Source of the DNA: Prosapia bicincta
Taxonomy: Eukaryota; Arthropoda; Insecta; Hemiptera; Cercopidae
Reading direction: 5' to 3'
Length of the DNA stretch: 64,000 nt
Assembly (NCBI GenBank): GCA_036971475.1
Contig: JBAIZL010000010.1
Coordinates: forward strand, 9,595,526-9,659,525
Every line of letters starts with the position of its first letter. Position 1 is the stretch's first letter. The translations under genes and the position numbers were made by a program. A model generated the notes under the pieces. The model had not been told where the DNA came from and did not search any database. It saw only the letters and a list, made by a program, of their open reading frames with translations. Shown one piece after another: positions 48,989 through 60,107 of this stretch.

Positions 48989-49515
48989 CTAGCGTTACTC
49001 GGCACACGTTGTTGCGCCCGAAATGATAATTTTATGATGGAAAATGGAAACCAGTAAGAAAAGCAAATCAAACATCTAAATAAGTATATTTCATTTATTG
49101 TAATTTTAGGTGATAGACAATGTTTTTTGTCATTTCATTAGGCGTATAAACATATAAATTTTTAGGTGTCCCAACATGTGAGAGTGCAATATATAATTGT
49201 TTGTTACAAATTTAATCCAGCAATGGTCAGTGATTGTCCTTGTGCCTTGTTTATGGTTATTGTGAATGCAAGACACAAAGGAAATTGTAGTCGTTTAAAA
49301 TCGATGAGTAAATCGGATTAAATCCTCGCCATTCGTGGAATTAAGACAATCTCTCCTTTGAACTTGCCACTTATGATTTCCACCTCGATAAAGTTGACTG
49401 TCAGGTTTTTTGTTGTCAGTCTGGTTCCATTACACAGATTTGGTGGATTCAAATTTCGCAAGAGTAATATCGGCGATCCTACTTTTATTGCCAATAAGTG
49501 TGAGGGCAATCATTG
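48989..49515 (-). mobile_element. Helitron 3' end with helicase fragment
   Basis: On the minus strand the element ends at CTAG (48989-48992) followed by T, fitting the Helitron rule of a CTRR end inserted before T. About 11 bases inside is a small hairpin (GCGCA/TGTGC, one wobble, loop of 6). Upstream lies the end of the RepHel protein. Insertion leaves no target duplication in this class, and none is seen. The 5' part is lost at about 49515. Confidence 0.75.
49105..49512 (-). pseudogene. Helitron PIF1-like helicase C-terminal fragment
   Basis: On the minus strand: VGSPILLLRNLNPPNLCNGT, the domain preceding the last helicase motifs, then IPRMARI, a stop, and FKRLQFPLCLAF with INKAQGQSLTIAGLNL. 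After a frame change the last motif appears as LYIALSHVGTPKNLYVY. INKAQGQ and ALS-x-VG are helicase motifs V and VI of the PIF1 family found in Helitrons. At least one stop and one frameshift break it. The Rep nuclease domain is absent. Confidence 0.88.
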
Positions 49516-49599
49516 TACATAGAATTTAGCAATTATAAACAATTTAAAATAATTAATAATGTATTTTTATTTTGACATTATGTTTTTAATTTTTTTAAT

Positions 49600-49990
49600 T
49601 AATTAAGTAACTAGTATGGATATACATTTTAACATTAGATTTATGGAAAGCTGTACACTGAACCATTTTAAGCGACTGGACCGGATGCCTGTAGATGGAT
49701 TTGCACCAAACTTCACATGCACCATTCTGAGAATATGTTGAACAATCCCTCCAAATTTCATTAACTTCTGTTTGGTGGTTTAGGCATCTACGTGATACAT
49801 ACTTACACATATACATCAGTTTTTGAATCATGCTAAGCCTCTGGGCTGATCCCTGTGGATGGATCTGCACTAAACTTCATGCAAACCATCCTGGGAATAT
49901 GATAAACATCCCTCCAAATTTCATTAACTTTTATTCCGCAGTTTAGGCATCAATAAGATACATACTTACATCAGTTAATTAATTCCTTTT
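49600..49990. repeat. Two diverged tandem copies, about 164 bp
   Basis: The landmark GATGGATTTGCACCAAACTT at 49694 recurs in altered form at 49858, and the CCCTCCAAATTTCATTAACT segment follows each. Such GGATTTGCACCAAA motifs are common in noncoding parts of Helitrons, so this may belong to the adjacent Helitron. Confidence 0.7.
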
Positions 49991-50059
49991 AAAATAACTA
50001 CTATTATTTGATAATGTACCTTTCCACCCTCCTACTACTTTAAATAATTTCGACACACT

Positions 50060-50455
50060 CGTGAAAGTGATATTTTTGCCACCAACACAACTAGTTTGCT
50101 TCAAAGATGGATCAAGGAGTCATCAAAACATTTAAAGCTTATTACACAAGAAGATTATTTGCGCATCTGCATGAAGCTATGAGACAGAACAACGAGCTCT
50201 CTGTTGAAGATTTTTGGAAAGTTTAATGTTTTAGATGGTTTGAGAATCATTCTACAATCTTGGAATGAAATTTCACAAAAAACTTTGACTGGCGATCAAT
50301 TTTTTTCGCCACTAAAACTCAAGCGGAATCAGAGCCAGCATCTGATGAAATCGCTGATGTAATTAAAAAAGTTGTCGGTTTTGCCAGACAACTAAATTTA
50401 GAAGTTGATAATGATGACGTTTAAGAACTGCTGGATTTACATTGCATTTGGCAGA
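50060..50455 (+). pseudogene. Tigger transposase C-terminal part, broken
   Basis: The reading frames give IFLPP, then MDQGVIKTFKAYYTRRLF, the strongly conserved segment of Tigger/jerky transposases around the end of the DDE domain, then LSVEDFWKV. After two frame changes come LDGLRIILQSWNEIS and ADVIKKVVGFARQLNLEV. It lies on the strand opposite to the 26-kb Tigger fragment and covers a different half of the protein. Confidence 0.85.
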
Positions 50456-50524
50456 AGTGGGTTTTTTTATTAACGAACAATATTAGAGCATTAATTACAT
50501 ATTTCTGTATAAAAAATTGAATAT

Positions 50525-50715
50525 ATTTGCAGTACTACAAGTGAAAAGTCTTTGGAAAACGCCATCACGCAAAAGTTTCTGTGAATGAAAAAAATTACCG
50601 AGACTGTATTTTTATGGTTTACACAAGAGAGGCAGAAACGAGTTCCTATTAGTGGCTCATTAATAAGAGAAAAGGCGTTACAATTAAACAAATTAATGAA
50701 CGGTGATTTGGTATT
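50525..50715 (+). pseudogene. Second Tigger/jerky fragment, DNA-binding part
   Basis: The frame reads ITETVFLWFTQERQKRVPIS followed by GSLIREKALQLNKLM, the second CENP-B-type helix-turn-helix of a Tigger/jerky transposase. Because an N-terminal part here follows a C-terminal part on the same strand, this must be from another copy or a rearrangement. It also differs in sequence from the matching part of the 26-kb fragment. The 78-bp array begins about 40 bases later. Confidence 0.75.
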
Positions 50716-50754
50716 TTGGTATTAATGAACGGTATTTTTTTAATACTTCTAAAA

Positions 50755-53700
50755 TACTAGAAGTATTTAGAGAGAAATATTAATAGCATATTTAGCTTTA
50801 AGAAAGACAAGAACATGAGCTCAAGAGGCTTTAACTAGAAGTATTTAGAGAGAAATATTAATAGCATATTTAGCTTTAAGAAAGACAAGAACATGAGCTC
50901 AAGAGGCTTAAACTAGAAGTATTTAGAGAGAAATATTGATAGCATATTCAGCTTTAAGAAAGACAAGAACATGAGCTCAAGAGGCTTTAACTAGAAGTAT
51001 TTAGAGAGAAATATTAATAGCATATTTAGCTTTAAGAAAGACAAGAACATGAGCTCAAGAGGCTTTAACTAGAAGTATTTAGAGAGAAATATTAATAGCA
51101 TATTTAGCTTTAAGAAAGACAAGAACATGAGCTCAAGAGGCTTAAACTAGAAGTATTTAGAGAGAAATATTAATAGCATATTTAGCTTTAAGAAAGACAA
51201 GAACATGAGCTCAAGAGGCTTAAACTAGAAGTATTTAGAGAGAAATATTAATAGCATATTTAGCTTTAAGAAAGACAAGAACACGAGCTCAAGAGGCTTT
51301 AACTAGAAGTATTTAGAGAGAAATATTGATAGCATATTTAGCTTTAAGAAAGACAAGAACATGAGCTCAAGAGGCTTAAACTAGAAGTATTTAGAGAGCA
51401 ATATTGATAGCATATTTAGCTTTAAGAAAGACAAGAACATGAGCTCAAGAGGCTTAAACTAGAAGTATTTAGAGAGAAATATTAATAGCATATTTAGCTT
51501 TAAGAAAGACAAGAACATGAGCTCAAGAGGCTTAAACTAGAAGTATTTAGAGAGAAATATTAATAGCATATTTAGCTTTAAGAAAGACAAGAACATGAGC
51601 TCAAGAGGCTTAAACTAGAAGTATTTAGAGAGAAATATTGATAGCATATTTAGCTTTAAGAAATACAAGAACATGAGCTCAAGAGGCTTAAACTAGAAGT
51701 ATTTAGAGAGAAATATTGATAGCATATTTAGCTTTAAGAAAGACAAGAACATGAGCTCAAGAGGCTTAAACTAGAAGTATTTAGAGAGAAATATTAATAG
51801 CATATTTAGCTTTAAGAAAGACAAGAACATGAGCTCAAGAGGCTTAAACTAGAAGTATTTAGAGAGAAATATTGATAGCATATTTAGCTTTAAGAAAGAC
51901 AAGAACATGAGCTCAAGAGGCTTAAACTAGAAGTATTTAGAGAGAAATATTGATAGCATATTTAGCTTTAAGAAAGACAAGAACATGAGCTCAAGAGGCT
52001 TAAACTAGAAGTATTTAGAGAGCAATATTGATAGCATATTTAGCTTTAAGAAAGACAAGAACATGAGCTCAAGAGGCTTAAACTAGAAGTATTTAGAGAG
52101 TAATATTAATAGCATATTTAGCTTTAAGAAAGACAAGAACATGAGCTCAAGAGGCTTAAACTAGAAGTATTTAGAGAGAAATATTAATAGCATATTTAGC
52201 TTTAAGAAAGACAAGAACATGAGCTCAAGAGGCTTAAACTAGAAGTATTTAGAGAGAAATATTAATAGCATATTTAGCTTTAAGAAAGACAAGAACATGA
52301 GCTCAAGAGGCTTAAACTAGAAGTATTTAGAGAGAAATATTAATAGCATATTTAGCTTTAAGAAAGACAAGAACATGAGCTCAAGAGGCTTAAACTAGAA
52401 GTATTTAGAGAGAAATATTGATAGCATATTTAGCTTTAAGAAAGACAAGAACATGAGCTCAAGAGGCTTAAACTATAAGTATTTAGAGAGAAATATTGAT
52501 AGCATATTTAGCTTTAAGAAAGACAAGAACATGAGCTCAAGAGGCTTAAACTAGAAGTATTTAGAGAGAAATATTGATAGCATATTTAGCTTTAAGAAAG
52601 ACAAGAACATGAGCTCAAGAGGCTTAAACTAGAAGTATTTAGAGAGAAATATTGATAGCATATTTAGCTTTAAGAAAGACAAGAACATGAGCTCAAGAGG
52701 CTTAAACTAGAAGTATTTAGAGAGAAATATTGATAGCATATTTAGCTTTAAGAAAGACAAGAACATGAGCTCAAGAGGCTTAAACTAGAAGTATTTAGAG
52801 AGAAATATTGATAGCATATTTAGCTTTAAGAAAGACAAGAACATGAGCTCAAGAGGCTTAAACTAGAAGTATTTAGAGAGCAATATTGATAGCATATTTA
52901 GCTTTAAGAAAGACAAGAACATGAGCTCAAGAGGCTTAAACTAGAAGTATTTAGAGAGTAATATTAATAGCATATTTAGCTTTAAGAAAGACAAGAACAT
53001 GAGCTCAAGAGGCTTAAACTAGAAGTATTTAGAGAGAAATATTAATAGCATATTTAGCTTTAAGAAAGACAAGAACATGAGCTCAAGAGGCTTAAACATG
53101 AAGTATTTAGACAGAAATATTAATAGCATATTTAGCTTTAAGAAAGACAAGAACATGAGCTCAAGAGGCTTAAACTAGAAGTATTTAGAGAGAAATATTA
53201 ATAGCATATTTAGCTTTAAGAAAGACAAGAACATGAGCTCAAGAGGCTTAAACTAGAAGTATTTAGAGAGAAATATTGATAGCATATTTAGCTTTAAGAA
53301 AGACAAGAACATGAGCTCAAGAGGCTTAAACTAGAAGTATTTAGAGAGAAATATTAATAGCATATTTAGCTTTAAGAAAGACAAGAACATGAGCTCAAGA
53401 GGCTTAAACTAGAAGTATTTAGAGAGCAATATTGATAGCATATTTAGCTTTAAGAAAGACAAGAACATGAGCTCAAGAGGCTTAAACTAGAAGTATTTAG
53501 AGAGAAATATTAATAGCATATTTAGCTTTAAGAAAGACAAGAACATGAGCTCAAGAGGCTTAAACTAGAAGTATTTAGAGAGAAATATTAATAGCATATT
53601 TAGCTTTAAGAAAGACAAGAACATGAGCTCAAGAGGCTTAAACTAGAAGTATTTAGAGAGAAATATTGATAGCATATTTAGCTTTAAGAAAGACAAGAAC

Positions 53701-56700
53701 ATGAGCTCAAGAGGCTTAAACTAGAAGTATTTAGAGAGCAATATTGATAGCATATTTAGCTTTAAGAAAGACAAGAACATGAGCTCAAGAGGCTTAAACT
53801 AGAAGTATTTAGAGAGAAATATTAATAGCATATTTAGCTTTAAGAAAGACAAGAACATGAGCTCAAGAGGCTTAAACTAGAAGTATTTAGAGAGAAATAT
53901 TAATAGCATATTTAGCTTTAAGAAAGACAAGAACATGAGCTCAAGAGGCTTAAACTAGAAGTATTTAGAGAGAAATATTGATAGCATATTTAGCTTTAAG
54001 AAAGACAAGAACATGAGCTCAAGAGGCTTAAACTAGAAGTATTTAGAGAGAAATATTGATAGCATATTTAGCTTTAAGAAAGACAAGAACATGAGCTCAA
54101 GAGGCTTAAACTAGAAGTATTTAGAGAGAAATATTGATAGCATATTTAGCTTTAAGAAAGACAAGAACATGAGCTCAAGAGGCTTAAACTAGAAGTATTT
54201 AGAGAGAAATATTAATAGCATATTTAGCTTTAAGAAAGACAAGAACATGAGCTCAAGAGGCTTAAACTAGAAGTATTTAGAGAGAAATATTAATAGCATA
54301 TTTAGCTTTAAGAAAGACAAGAATATGAGCTCAAGAGGCTTAAACTAGAAGTATTTAGAGAGAAATATTAATAGCATATTTAGCTTTAAGAAAGACAAGA
54401 ACATGAGCTGAAGAGGCTTAAACTAGAAGTATTTAGAGAGAAATATTAATAGCATATTTAGCTTTAAGAAAGACAAGAACATGAGCTCAAGAGGCTTAAA
54501 CTAGAAGTATTTAGAGAGAAATATTGATAGCATATTTAGCTTTAAGAAAGACAGGAACATGAGCTCAAGAGGCTTAAACTAGAAGTATTTAGAGAGAAAT
54601 ATTAATAGCATATTTAGCTTTAAGAAAGACAAGAACATGAGCTCAAGAGGCTTAAACTAGAAGTATTTAGAGAGCAATATTAATAGCATATTTAGCTTTA
54701 AGAAAGACAAGAACATGAGCTCAAGAGGCTTAAACTAGAAGTATTTAGAGAGAAATATTAATAGCATATTTAGCTTTAAGAAAGACAAGAACATGAGCTC
54801 AAGAGGCTTAAACTAGAAGTATTTAGAGAGAAATATTGATAGCATATTTAGCTTTAAGAAAGACAAGAACATGAGCTCAAGAGGCTTAAACTAGAAGTAT
54901 TTAGAGAGCAATATTAATAGCATATTTAGCTTTAAGAAAGACAAGAACATGAGCTCAAGAGGCTTAAACTAGAAGTATTTAGAGAGAAATATTAATAGCA
55001 TATTTAGCTTTAAGAAAGACAAGAACATGAGCTCAAGAGGCTTAAACTAGAAGTATTTAGAGAGAAATATTGATAGCATATTTAGCTTTAAGAAAGACAA
55101 GAACATGAGCTCAAGAGGCTTAAACTAGAAGTATTTAGAGAGAAATATTGATAGCATATTTAGCTTTAAGAAAGACAAGAACATGAGCTCAAGAGGCTTA
55201 AACTAGAAGTATTTAGAGAGAAATATTGATAGCATATTTAGCTTTAAGAAAGACAAGAACATGAGCTCAAGAGGCTTAAACTAGAAGTATTTAGAGAGAA
55301 ATATTGATAGCATATTTAGCTTTAAGAAAGACAAGAACATGAGCTCAAGAGGCTTAAACTAGAAGTATTTAGAGAGAAATATTGATAGCATATTTAGCTT
55401 TAAGAAAGACAAGAACATGAGCTCAAGAGGCTTAAACTAGAAGTATTTAGAGAGAAATATTGATAGCATATTTAGCTTTAAGAAAGACAAGAACATGAGC
55501 TCAAGAGGCTTAAACTAGAAGTATTTAGAGAGAAATATTGATAGCATATTTAGCTTTAAGAAAGACAAGAACATGAGCTCAAGAGGCTTAAACTATAAGT
55601 ATTTAGAGAGAAATATTGATAGCATATTTAGCTTTAAGAAAGACAAGAACATGAGCTCAAGAGGCTTAAACTAGAAGTATTTAGACAGAAATATTGATAG
55701 CATATTTAGCTTTAAGAAAGACAAGAACATGAGCTCAAGAGGCTTAAACTAGAAGTATTTAGAGAGAAATATTGATAGCATATTTAGCTTTAAGAAAGAC
55801 AAGAACATGAGCTCAAGAGGCTTAAACTAGAAGTATTTAGAGAGAAATATTGATAGCATATTTAGCTTTAAGAAAGACAAGAACATGAGCTCAAGAGGCT
55901 TAAACTAGAAGTATTTAGAGAGAAATATTGATAGCATATTTAGCTTTAAGAAAGACAAGAACATGAGCTCAAGAGGCTTAAACTATAAGTTTTTAGAGAG
56001 AAATATTGATAGCATATTTAGCTTTAAGAAAGACAAGAACATGAGCTCAAGAGGCTTAAACTAGAAGTATTTAGAGAGAAATATTAATAGCATATTTAGC
56101 TTTAAGAAAGACAAGAACATGAGCTCAAGAGGCTTAAACTAGAAGTATTTAGAGAGCAATAGTGATAGCATATTTAGCTTTAAGAAAGACAAGAACATGA
56201 GCTCAAGAGGCTTAAACTAGAAGTATTTAGAGAGAAATATTGATAGCATATTTAGCTTTAAGAAAGACAAGAACATGAGCTCAAGAGGCTTAAACTAGAA
56301 GTATTTAGAGAGAAATATTGATAGCATATTTAGCTTTAAGAAAGACAAGAACATGAGCTCAAGAGGCTTAAACTATAAGTATTTAGAGAGAAATATTGAT
56401 AGCATATTTAGCTTTAAGAAAGACAAGAACATGAGCTCAAGAGGCTTAAACTAGAAGTATTTAGAGAGAAATATTAATAGCATATTTAGCTTTAAGAAAG
56501 ACAAGAACATGAGCTCAAGAGGCTTAAACTAGAAGTATTTAGAGAGAAATATTGATAGCATATTTAGCTTTAAGAAAGACAAGAACATGAGCTCAAGAGG
56601 CTTAAACTAGAAGTATTTAGAGAGAAATATTGATAGCATATTTAGCTTTAAGAAAGACAAGAACATGAGCTCAAGAGGCTTAAACTAGAAGTATTTAGAG

Positions 56701-56806
56701 AGAAATATTGATAGCATATTTAGCTTTAAGAAAGACAAGAACATGAGCTCAAGAGGCTTAAACTAGAAGTATTTAGAGAGAAATATTAATAGCATATTTA
56801 GCTTAA
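50755..56806. repeat. 78-bp minisatellite, about 78 units
   Basis: Landmarks are CTAGAAGTATTTAGAGAGAA, AGCATATTTAGCTTTAAGAA and CAAGAACATGAGCTCAAGAG. Units differ mostly at AAATATTAAT, AAATATTGAT, CAATATTGAT or TAATATTAAT. The rare TAATATTAAT variant occurs at 52101 and 52959, 858 bp (11 units) apart, each time after a CAATATTGAT unit, so blocks of units were duplicated. The first few units carry GGCTTTAAC and later ones GGCTTAAAC. The right edge runs straight into a family C repeat. Confidence 0.97.
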
Positions 56807-56940
56807 ATATATTCTTGATATTTTACGTTATCCATTGTTTTTCCGTTGCACTGACTTTATGAAGTTAATATATTACTATTGTAAGTAATTTTATCCACCA
56901 TTAAGGTGGATAAAATTACTTACAATAGTAATATACTGAC

Positions 56941-57025
<85 letters not shown>

Positions 57026-57128
57026 AGGATGAATATTCCTGATGATGTTGGTACTGTTAGCCAACGAAAAGCTTTAAATTGTAAATTCAATTATAATTCT
57101 TGTATTTGTATTTTGACTTAGTTCTTTA
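56807..57128 (+). repeat. Family C repeat, tail then head, around a TA tract
   Basis: Directly after the 78-bp array comes the family C end (GTTTTTCCGTTGCACTGACT at about 56836) and then a palindrome with perfect arms of about 32 bp centred near 56905. An 80-bp TA tract (56942-57022) follows, then a second, head-end part with the hammerhead-like motif (57039-57074) running to about 57128, where the mariner begins. Tail-to-head order of partial copies is a habit of Penelope-like elements. Confidence 0.75.
57031..57090 (+). ncRNA. Hammerhead-like motif C1
   Basis: CTGATGA (57039-57045), one T, hairpin GTTGG/CCAAC (57047-57051 with 57061-57065), GAAA (57066-57069), and AAGCTT as a palindromic stem III. 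Core bases are intact. Stem I is weak. Confidence 0.5.
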
Positions 57129-57130
57129 TA

Positions 57131-57443
57131 CAGGGATGCACCCAAAAGTGGTAGGACTGATTTTTTTACAAGAATTTTATTGACGATATACTTCCATCGA
57201 CTTAATAATCTTCAAAGTATGCTCCTTGAGCAGCTACACACTTAGTATAACGTTGCTCCCATTCCCCGTACGCCCGCCAGAAATTTTGTTTGGGGATGCC
57301 GTTGATGACTGTCGTCGAAGCCTCTTGAACGGCCTTTATCGAGTAAAAACGTCGTCCCTTGAGCTGTCTTTTCATCAAGGGGAAGAAGAAGATGTCCGGT
57401 GGTGCCAAATCGGGAGAATAGGGCGGGTGCGGCAACGTGGCAA
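57131..57443 (-). mobile_element. mariner element, 3' end only
   Basis: The outer end begins CAGGGATGCACCCAAAAGT at 57131 after TA, as expected for a mariner terminus. The transposase frame (57202-57443, minus) reads LPHPPYSPDLAP and ends FEDY. PHPPYSPDLAP-x-D contains the third catalytic Asp of the mariner DDD triad. Everything upstream of that motif is missing, replaced by Gypsy integrase sequence. Confidence 0.88.
57202..57443 (-). pseudogene. mariner transposase C-terminal third
   Basis: About 80 residues remain: VATLPHPPYSPDLAPPDIFF, then LKGRRF and WEQRYTKCVAAQGAYFEDY to a normal stop. The final WEQRYTKCV-x-GAYFE pattern is typical of mariner. The other two catalytic Asp residues and the DNA-binding domain are gone. 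No stop lies inside the surviving part, so the truncation rather than decay disabled it. Confidence 0.9.
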
Positions 57444-60107
57444 CTGAGTCCCGTTGTCCGTTATAATTGCTCTAGGTTGTTCATATTTAGTGAAATATTC
57501 CCTTAGTCTTCTTAAAGTGTTGCTTGTGGTTGGTCTATTTACCTTATACAGTTGAATATATTTAGTGAACACATCAATGACCACCAGAATAAATTTTGCC
57601 CCACTCCTAGCTCTTGGCAAGGGACCGTAGTAATCTATCAACACTAACTCGCCCTTGTTCTCCAGTATTATGCAAGTCATTTCCCTACTTCTTAATTTAA
57701 TATCATGTTTGCACTTCTGGCAGACTTCACAGGTCCTCACTAACTGTTTTATATTTTTAATTAAATTATTTGTTGCAAAATCTACCTTAAAGGTCTCATA
57801 GACTTTGTTAATTCCTATGTGCCCAAAGTAATTATGTATTTCCCATATTAATTTATTTCTGAAGCTCTCTGGTATGTATAATTTAAATTTTTCGTTGTCT
57901 TGCCTATACAATCGTTCCTCCCATAATTTATAGAATCTGTGTAGTTTGCTGTTCGAGTTCCCTAATGGGTCTATTATAGATTTTGTTTTATTGTCTTCCT
58001 GTTGTATTGTGTATATTTCCTTTAATCTGTTTAATACGTCCTCATTGAATTTCCGTTGTATAACAGCAATTTGTATAAATGTGTCATGTTGGTCACGTGT
58101 AAAAGTGTCTTCTACTGGGTTTCTACTGAGTATATCTGCGACAATGTTGTCCTTACCATTACAGTGGATGATGTTTAAATTGTATTCCTGAATGAGTAAT
58201 AGCCATCTAGTCATTCGTGCGTTCAACAGCTTACATCGATTTAAATATGTCAATGCACGGTGGTCGGTTATTATGGTCAAAGGATTTCCTAAAACAAAAC
58301 GCCTAAATTTCTTTAGACTATGAACAATACTTAAGAGCTCCTTTTCAGTAGTCGAATAATTTATTTCACCCCCTTTAAATGTCCTGCTGGTATATGCAAT
58401 TACTCCGACGTGTCCATTATCATCGTATTGAAATAATTGTCCTCCTAAAGCGTAGTTACTGGCGTCACATTGTAAATAATATTTGCGATTGGGTATAGGA
58501 TGCGTTAACATAACCTTATCTAAAAATTGTTGCTTTACTGATGCAAATCCCCGCTCTTGTTCATCTCCCCATTTAAACTTCTTCCCTTTCCTTAACAATT
58601 CCTGTAATGGAGCAGTAATAGTAGCATTATCCTTTAAAAATCTGTTATTAAAGTTTATAAGCCCTAAGAATGCCTTCAACTGTTTAGCATTCTTTGGCCT
58701 CGGAAATTGATTTATGGCTTCCACTTTTGCACTGCTAGGTTGCACTCCTTCTACACTCAAGGTGTGTCCTAAGTATTCTATCTCCCTCCGGCAGAATTGT
58801 GATTTGTCCAAGTTAATTGTTAAGTTAACCCCTTTAAATATTTTAAAAAGTATTTCCTACTGTTGTAGGTGCTCCTCAAAATCCCTCGACAAACATAAGC
58901 AGTCATCTACATAGATTATTAAAAATCTTTTTGCTTCCTCCGTGAGGACTGAGTCTAAACCTCGGGTTAAGCTAGCTAAACTCGTAGATAATCCAAACGG
59001 AACAGTAGTAAATCTATAGCACAACTCATTACGCAAAAACGCTGTAAAGTCACGGCACTCCTCCGCTAACGGTATCTGCCAAAAGCTACTGGTTAAGTCT
59101 ATGCTGGACATAACTTTATAAACTCCACATCTTGCTAATAAGTCTTGGATTGGGAGATTACCCTCATAATCCAGCAGTGTCCTTTTGTTAATCATTCTTG
59201 CGTCTAAACATAGCCGAACTGAACCATCACGTTTGAATACAGGTACTATGGGATTAATATATGGACTCTGAGCTCATTCAATCACATTAAATTTTAACAT
59301 CCTATTAATTTCTGCGTCTACGGCCTCCCTATGTTTAAGTGCTATAGGCCACCTACTTTGCTTATACGGTGTATGGTCTGTTATTGTGAATTCGTGCTTA
59401 TAAGTGCTGATGAGTCCCGGGCGTTCACTAAATATTTCCTGATATTTGCATATTAATTTAATTAAATCGTTCTGTTGCTGTTCACTGATGTTATGTAACT
59501 GAATTACACTATTCTTAAAATTGTTTAACCTTTCTGCAGGGCATTCACTTAACATGTGACAACTAAATTTAACTCCATTATTATTATTAAACTTCAACAT
59601 TTCAATTCCCTTATCTTCTTTATTTCCCCTCATTATACTTAACTTGATGGTCCTTTCAATAAAATTTACAATTGCTTCATTTTTAATTAAAAAGTCTATG
59701 CCCAAGATGCATGTTTTAATTAAATTAGGGACTACTATGAAGTGAGTTTCTAATTTAGTACTCCCTAATTCTAATTGTGTCACGATTTGACATTTAATAG
59801 CTTTAGATTTCTGACCCAACGCCCCAATTACTTTAACATGTGACATTCCCACAATAGACGAATCTTTAACTGTTTCCCTAATTTTATTATAAAAGTCTTC
59901 TGATAATGCATTAAACTGGCTCCTCGTATCGATCAGTGCATTTACCCTAAGGTTTCCTATTTTAATTTCTAATTCTGGGCAATTTATTAAATCTATCTTT
60001 TGTTCCTCAATCCTTCCTTCATCACATAAAATTTCCCTTAATTCGGTAAAAGCTAAAGTGTATTGTTCAGGTCTAGGGAATGTCAGTATTGGGTCAGAAC
60101 ACCTGTT
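57444..60107 (-). pseudogene. Gypsy pol: protease, RT, RNase H, integrase, with stops
   Basis: The frame continues from gag across a TGA (60108-60110). Protease: ALID followed by TRSQ, so the catalytic D-T-G reads D-T-R, then ILGIDFL. A TGA (59274-59276) lies just after NVIE at the start of the reverse transcriptase. The RT has the catalytic YVDD with a TAG (58857-58859) shortly after. RNase H shows DASNYALGG and TDHRAL. The integrase has the His/Cys zinc finger (HNYFGH, CEVCQKC), the first core Asp (VLIDYYGPL) and the second (IITDNGTQ). The third acidic residue is lost at the mariner junction. No frameshift was found, only stops and the protease change. It is not functional. Confidence 0.9.

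Noticed and set aside
49595..49870. 91-residue minus-strand frame
   Set aside because: It lies across two diverged copies of a noncoding repeat.
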